Positions 20,824 to 29,010 of a stretch of DNA of 64,000 bases are shown in pieces. The translations under genes and the position numbers were made by a program. Location: the NCBI RefSeq assembly GCF_003201955.1, contig NZ_QJJM01000001.1:248001-312000 (forward strand), given 5' to 3'. Within the stretch, counting starts at the first letter, position 1. The number at the start of each line of letters is the position of its first letter. The stretch comes from Blastomonas natatoria. Lineage in GTDB: Bacteria; Pseudomonadota; Alphaproteobacteria; Sphingomonadales; Sphingomonadaceae. The notes under the pieces were generated by a model. It was given only the letters and a program-made list of their open reading frames with translations. It was not told the origin of the DNA and ran no database searches.

Positions 20824-21786
20824 TCAGGCCGAAACCGCGTGCTTCTCGTCCTCTGCCCCAGCAACCTCGATCAGCCGGAAGTCGACCTCGTGCGCTTCGA
20901 GCGGTTCGCGGCAGTGCGAGCAGACCACCTGCGGTTCCAGCCGCTGCCCGCAATCGCGATGGGTCAGCAGCACAGGTGGGCCGGCAGGCGAGCAGAAATA
21001 CTTGTCGCCCCACATCATCAGCATCAGCAGCGCAGGATAATAATCCACGCCCTTGCGTCGCAGGCGATATTCGTAACGTGGCGGGCTGTCGACATATTGC
21101 TCCTGCCGGATCACGCCGATCGAAGTCAGCCAGGCGAGTCGCTCGGCCAGGATGTTGGTGGCGATGGCCGTGTCGCGGCGGATATCGTCGAACCGGTTGA
21201 TGTTGGTAAAGATCGATCGCATGATCAGGCTGGCCCAGCGGTCGCCAATGATGCGTGCTGCCTCGTCGAACAGGGTCGTGGCGTCCTGTGTCGTCTCACG
21301 CTGCTGGCGGCGCCGCGAATAGACCGGCTCCATCAGGCCGACACCGGGGCCGGGCTCCCATTCGACCTGGGTTGCATCGATCGTCTGGTTGCACGCCTTG
21401 CACGCAGGCTCGGGCTCGAACACTTGACCGCAGCTCTTGTGCGTCAGCTCGACCCGCAGCTTGGTGCGCCCCGCACCCCAGCGCTGTTCCCAGCGCAGCA
21501 GCATCAGCGAGGTCCAGTAGAGATCGCGGCCCTTTTGCGTCAGCACATACTCGTGCCGGTTGCCGCCATCGCTGCTCGGGCATTTCTCGATCATGCCATT
21601 GGCGATCAGCCGCTTGAGCCGGTCGCTGAGCAGCGCCTTCAGCAGGCCGGTGCGCTTGCGCAGCGCATCGAAGCGTCGGGTGCCCAGCCAGATCGCCTCG
21701 ATCACCAGCACCGTGGGCGCATCGCCCACCACCTCCAGCGCCCTCCAGATCGAGCAGGTACGAATGAGTTGCGGTTCAACAGTCAC
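20824..21786 (-). CDS. Tandem HxlR-family transcriptional regulator (two MarR-like winged-helix domains in one chain)
   Basis: About 320 residues made of two homologous halves. Half 1 has SIWRALEVVGDAPTVLVIEAI...RRFDALRKRTGLLKALLSDRLKRL and ends in a zinc-ribbon-like tail (CGQ...CKAC). Half 2 has ARIIGDRWASLIMRSIF...NRFDDIRRDTAIATNILAERLAWL and ends in DCGQ...CSHC. HxlR proteins are normally about 110-150 residues and dimerise, so this is an intramolecular pseudo-dimer. I prefer the GTG at 21786, which has TTGAGG five bases upstream; the ATG at 21804 lies in the arm of an inverted repeat. It is adjacent to the SDR/SnoaL operon and the secreted SnoaL gene, its likely targets. Confidence 0.82.
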   Translation of the reverse strand: MTVEPQLIRTCSIWRALEVVGDAPTVLVIEAIWLGTRRFDALRKRTGLLKALLSDRLKRLIANGMIEKCPSSDGGNRHEYVLTQKGRDLYWTSLMLLRWEQRWGAGRTKLRVELTHKSCGQVFEPEPACKACNQTIDATQVEWEPGPGVGLMEPVYSRRRQQRETTQDATTLFDEAARIIGDRWASLIMRSIFTNINRFDDIRRDTAIATNILAERLAWLTSIGVIRQEQYVDSPPRYEYRLRRKGVDYYPALLMLMMWGDKYFCSPAGPPVLLTHRDCGQRLEPQVVCSHCREPLEAHEVDFRLIEVAGAEDEKHAVSA

Positions 21787-21800
21787 GCTGACCTCAATAA

Positions 21801-21841
21801 GCATGCCGGAGCGATACGTCGAGCCTTTCGCTCCGGCATGC
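21801..21841 (-). terminator. 14-base perfect inverted repeat after the secreted SnoaL gene
   Basis: The arms 21801-21814 and 21828-21841 (GCATGCCGGAGCGA and its complement) are separated by 13 bases. The structure begins 10 bases past the stop of the upstream gene and reaches the first ATG of the HxlR gene. There is no T-run, so it may be a weak terminator, an RNA-processing hairpin or a regulator site. Confidence 0.5.
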
Positions 21842-21850
21842 CCCTGTTAT

Positions 21851-22390
21851 TCAATGCGCCGTAGCGGGTTTGTGAAACTCTTCACCTATCCCCATTTCGC
21901 GAAGCAGTTCGGCTCGATCATAATATTCACGCCAGACCTTCACATGGTCACCCTCGACCTCGAGAATGCCGACAACCGGCACCTTGCCATGATGGCCCTT
22001 GTAGGTGAACTCGTCGGTCCGCTCGATCACCACGACATCGCCGATGCGGCCGATATTGTGGATGTGCAGCGTGATGCTCTCGATGCCTTCGCCCAGCGCA
22101 TTGATCCGTTCGGCGACCGCCTTGCGGCCCTTGACCGGTTCGATCATCATCGAATGCAGCACGCCATCCTCGGCGAACAGATCGCCCACCAGTTTCCAGT
22201 CGCGGCGGTTCCAGGCGTCGATCATCTTTTCGACAACGGCAATCTTGGGGTCGGTCATCATGCTCTCCTGCTTTGAGGTGAAGGGCTGGGGGGCGGCGGC
22301 TGCCGGGGTGGATTCGGCGTGCGCCACGCTGGGCAGCGTGAGCCCCGTCATGGCGGTCAGCGCCAGCAGCGCGATACGAAATCTGTTCAT
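21851..22390 (-). CDS. Secreted SnoaL-like (limonene-epoxide-hydrolase-fold) protein
   Basis: 179 residues. A signal peptide (MNRFRIALLALTAMTGLTLP...AHA) precedes an NTF2-like domain of about 125 residues (KIAVVEKMIDAWNRRDWKLVGDLFAEDGVLH...VKVWREYYDRAELL), close to the limonene-1,2-epoxide hydrolase/SnoaL group. A GGAGG site fixes the start. Export sets it apart from the other four SnoaL-like proteins here, so it would act in the periplasm. It is divergent from the carotenoid-oxygenase gene, sharing the 130-base region 22391-22520. An internal ATG pair (MMTDPK, about residue 44) follows the linker, so a cytoplasmic form is conceivable. Confidence 0.82.
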   Translation of the reverse strand: MNRFRIALLALTAMTGLTLPSVAHAESTPAAAAPQPFTSKQESMMTDPKIAVVEKMIDAWNRRDWKLVGDLFAEDGVLHSMMIEPVKGRKAVAERINALGEGIESITLHIHNIGRIGDVVVIERTDEFTYKGHHGKVPVVGILEVEGDHVKVWREYYDRAELLREMGIGEEFHKPATAH

Positions 22391-22520
22391 GGCATCCTCC
22401 GATTGATGCGGCCGGTGAGCCCGGCCTGCGGCAACGGTGTACCGCAAAGAGACTTGCGTAACTAGACCATTCTGCTATCCGATTCCATACGATCGAATAA
22501 GCCAGGGAAGAGGCGAGGAC

Positions 22521-24041
22521 ATGGCCATGAAAATCGAGCGGCTGCCCGCAATTCGCAGCACGCTGCAGCCAAGCAACCACCCCTATCTGACCGGAGCCTG
22601 GACTCCGCAGCATGAAGAGGTGAACGCCTTCGATCTCGAAGTGATCGAGGGGGCTATCCCTGAAGATATCGACGGCATCTACCTGCGCAACACCGAGAAC
22701 CAGGTTCACCAGCCGCTGGGCAAATATCATCCGTTCGATGGTGACGGGATGATCCACCAGATCGATTTCCGCAGTGGCAAGGCGCATTATCGCAACCGTT
22801 TCGTCCGCTCGCGCTGCTTCCAGGCGGAGCAGGAGGCGGGCGGATCGCTCTGGGGCGGCCTGCAGGACAAGCCCAGCCTGTCGCGCCGCCCTGGTTTCGG
22901 CGCGCATGGCAGCCTGAAGGACAGTGCCTCCACCGACATCATCGTGCACGCAGGCCAGGCGATCGCGACCTTCTACCAGTGCGGAGAAGGCTATGTGATG
23001 GACCCCGAAACGCTCGAACAGCTGGGCCCCGCGCCCTGGGTGCCGATCGACGGTATCTCGGCGCATCCCAAGGTCGATGAGCGCACCGGCGAACTGCTGT
23101 TCTTCAACTATTCCAAGCACGCGCCGTACATGCATTATGGCGTGGTCGATGCCGATGGGCGGCTGAAAAGCTACACGCCCGTGCCGCTGCCCGGACCGCG
23201 TCTCCCGCACGACATGGCGTTCAGCGAGAACTGGGCGATCCTCAACGACTTTCCGGTCTTCTGGGATGAGGCGCTGCTGGAGCACAATATCCATGCGGTG
23301 CGGCTGCACGATCTGCCCTCGCGCTTTGCGCTGGTGAACCGGAACGATCCCGGCGACATCCGCTGGTTCGATGCCGCGCCCACCTATGTGCTGCATTGGC
23401 TCAACGCCTGGGAAGAGGGCGACGAGGTGGTGCTCGACGGCTATTTCCAGAACAATCCCACGCCCGACCCATTGCCGCATGATGGCGGCTATGGTGCGAT
23501 GATGGCGCATATCGACGAGAACAGCTTCAAGCCGACGCTGCATCGCTGGCGCTTCAACCTGCGGACTGGCGAAACGCGCGAGCAATCGCTCGGCGACCAG
23601 CTGGTTGAATTCGGGATGATCAATCAGCGCTATCTGGCGCAGCCTTATCGCTATGCCTATTCGACCACGACCAGGCCCGGCTGGTTCCTGTTCAATGGCT
23701 TCGTCAAACACGACCTCCAGACGGGTGAGTCGACCACGATCATGCTGCCCGAAGGTCGCTATGCGTCCGAAGCGCCGTTCGCCCCGCGTGTGGGGGCCGA
23801 GGACGAGGATGACGGCTATCTGGTGAGCTTCGTTATCGACGAGAACCAGGGAACGTCGGAGTGCATCATCATCGACTGCAAGCGCTTTGCCGATGGCCCC
23901 ATCTGCCGCATCGCGCTGCCACACAAGATCAGCAGCGGCACGCACTCGCACTGGGTTGAGCGCGAGGTGCTGGAGCGCGACAAGCAGGCGCTGCGCGAGC
24001 GGGCAGCACGGCGCGAACGGATGATGGCGACGGCGGCCTGA
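22521..24041 (+). CDS. Carotenoid-cleavage-oxygenase family non-haem iron dioxygenase
   Basis: 506 residues of the seven-bladed beta-propeller family that includes lignostilbene dioxygenases (LsdA/NOV1) and apocarotenoid oxygenases. The four iron histidines can be placed at His182 (ISAHPK), His230 (LPHDMAF), His292 (VLHWLNA) and His475 or 477 (SGTHSHWV). The FDGDGMIHQI motif is typical. GCGAGGAC precedes the ATG. Bacterial members in sphingomonads usually split the central double bond of stilbenes from lignin dimers. I do not see the Tyr and Lys that activate 4-hydroxystilbenes in LsdA (that region reads WGGLQDKP and IATFYQCGEG), so the substrate may differ. Its position beside SnoaL-like and SDR genes supports an aromatic-dimer role. 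Confidence 0.88.
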   Translation: MAMKIERLPAIRSTLQPSNHPYLTGAWTPQHEEVNAFDLEVIEGAIPEDIDGIYLRNTENQVHQPLGKYHPFDGDGMIHQIDFRSGKAHYRNRFVRSRCFQAEQEAGGSLWGGLQDKPSLSRRPGFGAHGSLKDSASTDIIVHAGQAIATFYQCGEGYVMDPETLEQLGPAPWVPIDGISAHPKVDERTGELLFFNYSKHAPYMHYGVVDADGRLKSYTPVPLPGPRLPHDMAFSENWAILNDFPVFWDEALLEHNIHAVRLHDLPSRFALVNRNDPGDIRWFDAAPTYVLHWLNAWEEGDEVVLDGYFQNNPTPDPLPHDGGYGAMMAHIDENSFKPTLHRWRFNLRTGETREQSLGDQLVEFGMINQRYLAQPYRYAYSTTTRPGWFLFNGFVKHDLQTGESTTIMLPEGRYASEAPFAPRVGAEDEDDGYLVSFVIDENQGTSECIIIDCKRFADGPICRIALPHKISSGTHSHWVEREVLERDKQALRERAARRERMMATAA

Positions 24042-24048
24042 GCGCCGC

Positions 24049-25752
24049 CTAACTCTCCAGCGCCGCCAACACCGCCGCGCGCAGATCGGCGCGGACCACC
24101 TTGTTCATCGCATTGCGCGGCAGCGCGGAAAGCACGACCAGCCGTTCCGGGCGCTTGAACACTGCAACGCCTGCTGCTGCCAGATGTGCGCCGACTGCCG
24201 CAACATCGGGCGGGGTGATCCCATCATCGACCACCACGGCGACCGCGATGCGCTCGCCAAGGTCGCTGTCGGGAATGCCCACGCTCGCCGCCTCACGCAC
24301 GCCCGGCAGGCTGACCAGCAGCTCGTCGATCTCCGCCGGCGAGATGTTCACCCCACCGCGCACGATGATCTCCTTCGAGCGGCCTACAAAGCGGTAGAAG
24401 CGCGACAGCGCGCCATCTCCCGCGATCTCGAAAAGGTCGCCGGTGCGGAACCATTCGCCGTCGAAGCTCGCCCCATTGAGCTCGGGCGAGCGCCAATAGC
24501 CCGAGATGACGGTGCCGCCGGAAATGTGCATCTCGCCCGGTCGGCCCGGCTCGGTGATGATCGCGCCCGTCTCCGGATCGACCAGCCGGGTGCGCATCAC
24601 GGCGGAAACCGGACTGTCCCAATCCACGCCTTCGGCGCCGAAGCGCGGGAAATAATGCGCCCGCTCTGTCCGGTCGGGCACGTCGATAGGGGAGGACATC
24701 AGCGCCATGCCCTCGTTCGATCCGAAGATGTTGCAGATCTCGATGCCATGCGTTTCGGCCCAGCCTTCGATCAGCCAGGGGGTGAGCGGGGCCGATCCGC
24801 TGCCTATCGCGCGCAGCGACGACAGATCGACCGATGCGGCAATTTGCGGCTGCTTGAGCAGCGCGGTGAGAACTGCCGGGGGCGCGATCGTGTACGTGAC
24901 GTGCTCGGCCTCGATCTGCTTCAGGAAGACGCTGAGGTCGAAGGGATGGTGCAGCACCATCGTGCCGCGCACCTCGAGCCAGGGCAGCATCAGCCCGCCG
25001 ATCGAGGCGATGTTGACCAGCGGAAAGGGGTTGAGCAGCACGTCGCCGGGCTGCATGCCCGTGCCCCAGACGATGACCTTGGCGTTGAGCACCCAGTGGT
25101 TGTGATCGCGCGGGACGCCCTTGGGCCGCGCCTCGGTGCCCGAGGTCCAGCAGATGGTCAGCACTTCGCCGCCCGCCACCGGATGCGCGGCGCACCAGGG
25201 AGCGACGCTCGCCGGATCGGCACTGGCAGCGAGGGCCCTGAGGTCGGCGCCATGCGGTGCTGCGCCCATGGTCAGCAGCATCATGCCGGGGCGTTCGGCG
25301 ATCAGTGCGGCGGCCATGGCGGCATAGTCGTGGCCATGAAACGTCGGCACGGTGACAAAGGCGCGGGCATCGGTGAGCGACAGGATATGGCCCAGCTCGT
25401 GCTCACGATACTGCATCACGATCGGGCTGATGATCAGCCCCAGCCGCGCGACCGCGAGGAACAGGATCACCGCATCGACGGTGTTCGGCAGTTGCGCGCA
25501 GATCACGTCGTCGCGCTCCAGCCCCAGGGCGATCAGCGCGGCGGCCATGGCATCGACCCGGGCATCGAGCTCGTTCCAGCTCAGCCGCTCGGGTGCGCAG
25601 CCGTCGAGCGTTTTGCGGTTGAGCGGATCGACCAGCGCGAGCGTGGCGCCGCGTTCCGCAACCGCCTGGCGCAGCAGCGCATCGACCCCGATTTCCTCCC
25701 ACCAGCCGCGCGCCTGATAGTCCGCAATTCGCTCTGCCGGGGTCAGAAACAT
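24049..25752 (-). CDS. Acyl-CoA/aryl-CoA synthetase (AMP-binding family)
   Basis: A 567-residue ANL-superfamily ligase. Visible motifs are TICWTSGTEARPKGVPRDH (P-loop-like A3), IFGSNEGMAL (A5), WFRTGDLFEI (A7), GRSKEIIVRGGVNISP (A8) and the C-terminal LPRNAMNKVVRADL with the catalytic Lys of A10. It activates a carboxylic acid via an adenylate to its CoA thioester. An AGGAGA site fixes the ATG at 25752; earlier in-frame starts lack one. It converges with the carotenoid-oxygenase gene (7-base gap) and is divergent from the DapB-like/thiolase/NPD operon, which may use its product. Confidence 0.92.
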   Translation of the reverse strand: MFLTPAERIADYQARGWWEEIGVDALLRQAVAERGATLALVDPLNRKTLDGCAPERLSWNELDARVDAMAAALIALGLERDDVICAQLPNTVDAVILFLAVARLGLIISPIVMQYREHELGHILSLTDARAFVTVPTFHGHDYAAMAAALIAERPGMMLLTMGAAPHGADLRALAASADPASVAPWCAAHPVAGGEVLTICWTSGTEARPKGVPRDHNHWVLNAKVIVWGTGMQPGDVLLNPFPLVNIASIGGLMLPWLEVRGTMVLHHPFDLSVFLKQIEAEHVTYTIAPPAVLTALLKQPQIAASVDLSSLRAIGSGSAPLTPWLIEGWAETHGIEICNIFGSNEGMALMSSPIDVPDRTERAHYFPRFGAEGVDWDSPVSAVMRTRLVDPETGAIITEPGRPGEMHISGGTVISGYWRSPELNGASFDGEWFRTGDLFEIAGDGALSRFYRFVGRSKEIIVRGGVNISPAEIDELLVSLPGVREAASVGIPDSDLGERIAVAVVVDDGITPPDVAAVGAHLAAAGVAVFKRPERLVVLSALPRNAMNKVVRADLRAAVLAALES

Positions 25753-25888
25753 CGCTCTCTCCTGTCTGTGCTTTACAGCTTTCATAAAGATACCTAAACC
25801 CAAGGCAAGCCAGAGCTGCGGCCCGGGGTGCGATTATTCGAGCCTCAGATGAGATGGCTCAGGGAGACAGCGCCAGGGGAGGGCGGGC

Positions 25889-26932
25889 ATGGCATTCAGA
25901 GTGATTCAATGGGCGACCGGTGCGATGGGGCGCACCGCGCTGCGGCGGATCATCGACGATCCTGCGCTCGCATTGGCGGGCGTGCACGTCTATTCGGCGG
26001 CCAAGGCGGGCAAGGATGCCGGCGAGATCGCGCGACGACCGCTGACCGGTGTGGTGGCGACGCACGACCTTGCCGAAACGCTGGCGACACCCGCCGATGT
26101 CGTGATCCACACGCCGCGCATCACCTTGCCCTATGACGCGCTGGTCCCGCATGTCGAGGCGCTGCTGCGATCTGGCAAGAACGTCATTTCCACCGCAGGA
26201 TTCCACTGGCCTGCAGCCCAGGGACCAGATTATGCCGATCGTCTGCATCTCGCCGCGCTCGAAGGAGGGGCAACGCTGGCCGGCGTGGGTGTCAGCCCCG
26301 GGATGATCGTCGAGCGGATCGCACTCGCCGCGACCGCGATGTCGGTCGAGGTCGAGCATATCAAGGTCAGCGAAACGGTCGATGCCTCGGCCATGGCGAG
26401 TGCGGCCTTCGTGTTCGAGCTGATGGGGCTGGGCAGCGATCCTGCGGTGCGCGATATCCGCACCGGGCCGCTGGCCGAACTGTATCGCGCGCTCTTCTCC
26501 GAAGTGCTGGTCTTTGCCGGGCACCAGATGGGCACCAAGGTTGCACGAATCGAACCCGATCATCAGCTCACGCTGGCCCCGGCGGATATCGTCATTCCGG
26601 CAGGTACGATCCCCGAGGGAACGGTCGCCGCGACCGAATGGCGCTGGACCGCGCATTACGCGTGCGGCGCGCGCTTCACCCTGTCGATCCTTTGGACCGC
26701 CGATCCCGCACTGCACGAAGGCGGACGCGGGCATTGGGACGTTCGGATCGAGGGGCGGCCCAATATCCATCTGACCATGGACATTACCGAATCCGATCCG
26801 AACGCGCCGCCCTCGCGTGCGCTGACCGATGCGACCGTGGCGGTGGCGATCAATGCCATCCCCGCCGTGATCGCCGCGCCGCCCGGCCTGTTTGCCTTTC
26901 AGCCGCCGAGCACGTGGAGGGCCCCGGCATGA
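25889..26932 (+). CDS. NAD(P)-binding DapB-like oxidoreductase
   Basis: A 347-residue protein starting MAFRVIQWATGAMGRTALRRI, a Rossmann GxxGxxG as in dihydrodipicolinate reductase-like and 2,4-diaminopentanoate dehydrogenase-like proteins. VISTAGFHWPA (about residue 110) and a C-terminal mixed domain are the other recognisable parts. Homologues often accompany acyl-CoA and steroid or aromatic catabolic genes but mostly lack a proven substrate. It is the first gene of an operon with a thiolase (ATGA overlap) and an NPD-family flavoprotein. Confidence 0.8.
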   Translation: MAFRVIQWATGAMGRTALRRIIDDPALALAGVHVYSAAKAGKDAGEIARRPLTGVVATHDLAETLATPADVVIHTPRITLPYDALVPHVEALLRSGKNVISTAGFHWPAAQGPDYADRLHLAALEGGATLAGVGVSPGMIVERIALAATAMSVEVEHIKVSETVDASAMASAAFVFELMGLGSDPAVRDIRTGPLAELYRALFSEVLVFAGHQMGTKVARIEPDHQLTLAPADIVIPAGTIPEGTVAATEWRWTAHYACGARFTLSILWTADPALHEGGRGHWDVRIEGRPNIHLTMDITESDPNAPPSRALTDATVAVAINAIPAVIAAPPGLFAFQPPSTWRAPA

Positions 26933-28074
26933 GCGAGGCCTATCTGCACGTTGCACTGCGCACCCCACGCGGCAAGGCGCGGCCCGATGGCGGACTCGCT
27001 GGGGAAACACCGCACGGGCTGGTCGCGCATCTGGTCGATGCGATGGAGGCGCGCGGGGCCGATCCGCGCGGGCGCGCCGAACGCATGACGCTGGGCTGTG
27101 TCGGCCAGGTCGGTGCGCAGGGCGGGCATATCGCGCTGATCGCCAAGCTCAAGGCCGATCTGCCCGATGGGGTGGCGGTGCATACGCTCAACAATTTCTG
27201 CGCCTCGGGCCTGTCGGCGGTGGGTGCGGCGGCGGCAGCGGTCGCCTCTGGCCAGGCGCAATGGGCGCTGGGCGGCGGGGTCGAGATGCTGTCGAAGGTC
27301 GCCTTCATGGCCGACAAGGCGGATTATTACACCGCCACCGACATGCCGCCTGACCGGCGCTACATGCAGGTTGCGCTCGCCGCCGATCTGCTCGCCGAGA
27401 AGGAGGGGATCACGCGGGACGAGCTGGATGCGGTCGCGCTGGTTTCGCAAACGCGCGCCGCAGCGGCAGAGGATAGGCCTGGCCTGATCGCGTCGCGCAT
27501 CGCAGTGGCTGGGCTGGACCATGAGGAAGCGGTGCGGCCGATGACGCTCGAGCGGTTGCAATCGCTGCCGCCGGCCTTTCCGCCGCTCGCCGAGGCCTAT
27601 CGCTCGATCTTGGGAGATCGTCAGATCGACCATCGTCACACGGTCGCGCATGCGCCGCCGATGACCGACGGCGCGGCACTGGCGTTGATCGGCCCGCGCC
27701 AGGGGGCCATTGCGCGGATCGTCGCACATGTGGAAGTCGGCGGCGATCCGTGGGATTCGCTGACCGCCGGTTTTGCTGCCATGGACAAGGTGCTCGAAAA
27801 GGCCGGGATGAGGCTCGCCGATATGGACCGGATCGAGTTCATGGAGGCCTTTGCCGTCACGCACGCCAAATTTCTGCGCGACCGCGCGCCCGATCCGGAC
27901 AAGGTGAACGTCAGCGGCGGCCATGTCGCCAAGGGCCATCCCATGGGTGCGACCGGTGGCATCTTGCTGTCGACCCTGATCGACGCATTGGTCGAGTGCG
28001 GCGGCACATTGGGCCTGGTCGTGGCGACCGGGGCGCAGGGCGTGGGCGTGGCAACCATATTGGAGCGTATCTGA
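26929..28074 (+). CDS. Thiolase-family protein with altered active site
   Basis: 381 residues of the acetyl-CoA acyltransferase fold. The nucleophile Cys91 sits in NNFCASGLSAVG, and His337 in GGHVAKGHPMGATG is intact. However, the usual C-terminal C-x-GGG-QG motif reads VATGAQG (Val365/Ala366 instead of the base Cys), and the usual NEAF reads MEAF (Met305 for the oxyanion-hole Asn). Two of four conserved catalytic positions are therefore changed. Claisen condensation would be impaired, while thioester hydrolysis or a modified thiolysis could remain. It overlaps the DapB-like gene by ATGA, and the next gene's ATG follows its TGA directly. Confidence 0.85.
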   Translation: MSEAYLHVALRTPRGKARPDGGLAGETPHGLVAHLVDAMEARGADPRGRAERMTLGCVGQVGAQGGHIALIAKLKADLPDGVAVHTLNNFCASGLSAVGAAAAAVASGQAQWALGGGVEMLSKVAFMADKADYYTATDMPPDRRYMQVALAADLLAEKEGITRDELDAVALVSQTRAAAAEDRPGLIASRIAVAGLDHEEAVRPMTLERLQSLPPAFPPLAEAYRSILGDRQIDHRHTVAHAPPMTDGAALALIGPRQGAIARIVAHVEVGGDPWDSLTAGFAAMDKVLEKAGMRLADMDRIEFMEAFAVTHAKFLRDRAPDPDKVNVSGGHVAKGHPMGATGGILLSTLIDALVECGGTLGLVVATGAQGVGVATILERI

Positions 28075-28998
28075 ATGATGATCGACAAACTGCGCCTGCC
28101 GGTGGTGGCCGCGCCGATGTTTCTGGTGTCCGGCCCCGAAATGGTGATCGCTGCGGCGCAGTCCGGCATCATCGGGGCTTTCCCCACGCCCAACTGTCGC
28201 ACGGTAGCGGACCTCGATGCATGGATGACGCGCATTGTGGCCGAGACGCAGGGTGCGCCGGGGCTCTGGGCGGCGAACCTCGTCACGCACAGCAGCAACC
28301 AGCGCCTTGCCGATGACCTTGCGCTGATCGCCAAGCACAAGCCGCCGATCGTCATCACTGCGCTCGGCAGCCCGGCTCCGGCGGTGGAGACCGTGCACGG
28401 CTATGGCGGCATCGTGCTGGCGGACGTGATCTCGGTCGCATTGGGGCGCAAGGCGGCGGCGGCAGGCGCGGACGGGCTGGTCTGCGTGTCGGCCGGGGCG
28501 GGCGGGCATACCGGCTTTCTGTCGCCCTTCGCGTTTATCACCGCGCTGCGCGCAGAGTTCGACGGCATCATCTGCGTCGGCGGTGGCATTGCCGATGGCG
28601 CGGCGCTGGCGGGGGCGATCGCCGCCGGGGCGGACCTTGTCTATATGGGCACGCGCTTCCTCGCGGCAGAAGAGAGCATGGCAATACCGGGCTATAAACA
28701 GATGGTCGTCGACAGCGGAATCGAGGATCTGGTGGTCAGTCCGGCGATCACCGGCACGCCGGCGTCCTGGCTTATCCCCTCGCTGGTCGCCTGCGGTTAC
28801 GACCCCAGGGACCTCGGCAAGCCTGCGACTCGCGATTATGGCGGCGATCCGCACGCCAAGTGGAAGGATCTCTGGGCGGCAGGGCAGGGCGTCGGCACCG
28901 TTCGTGCGGTCGAACCTGTCGCGCAAATCGTCGACGAGATCGAGACAGGCTTTCGTGCCGCAGCGCAGCGGCTGGGCCAATGCGCCGGAGCGCGCTGA
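28075..28998 (+). CDS. Nitronate monooxygenase/NPD-family FMN protein
   Basis: A 307-residue TIM-barrel flavoprotein of the 2-nitropropane dioxygenase-like family. PVVAAPMFLVSGPEMVIAAAQSGIIGAFP opens the barrel, VCVSAGAGGHTGFLSP is the FMN-phosphate and substrate region, and ICVGGGIADGAALAGAIAAGADLVYMGTRF is the second phosphate-binding loop. In catabolic islands such proteins often act on acyl-CoA or enone compounds rather than nitroalkanes. It is the third gene of the DapB-like/thiolase/NPD operon, with no gap to the thiolase. Confidence 0.88.
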   Translation: MMIDKLRLPVVAAPMFLVSGPEMVIAAAQSGIIGAFPTPNCRTVADLDAWMTRIVAETQGAPGLWAANLVTHSSNQRLADDLALIAKHKPPIVITALGSPAPAVETVHGYGGIVLADVISVALGRKAAAAGADGLVCVSAGAGGHTGFLSPFAFITALRAEFDGIICVGGGIADGAALAGAIAAGADLVYMGTRFLAAEESMAIPGYKQMVVDSGIEDLVVSPAITGTPASWLIPSLVACGYDPRDLGKPATRDYGGDPHAKWKDLWAAGQGVGTVRAVEPVAQIVDEIETGFRAAAQRLGQCAGAR

Positions 28999-29010
28999 CC
29001 GCAGCCCTGC

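Noticed and set aside
21948-23951. Minus-strand open frame of 667 codons across the carotenoid-oxygenase gene
   Set aside because: It is antisense to a gene with four placed iron ligands and merges out of frame into the SnoaL gene; no domain visible.
26929-28074. Considered as a pseudogene because of missing thiolase residues
   Set aside because: The frame is intact, starts and stops overlap neighbours, and the nucleophile Cys and His are kept; a changed function is more likely than decay.
26899-28980. Minus-strand open frame of 693 codons antisense to the thiolase and NPD genes
   Set aside because: Antisense shadow; the plus-strand proteins have intact motifs and overlapping starts and stops.
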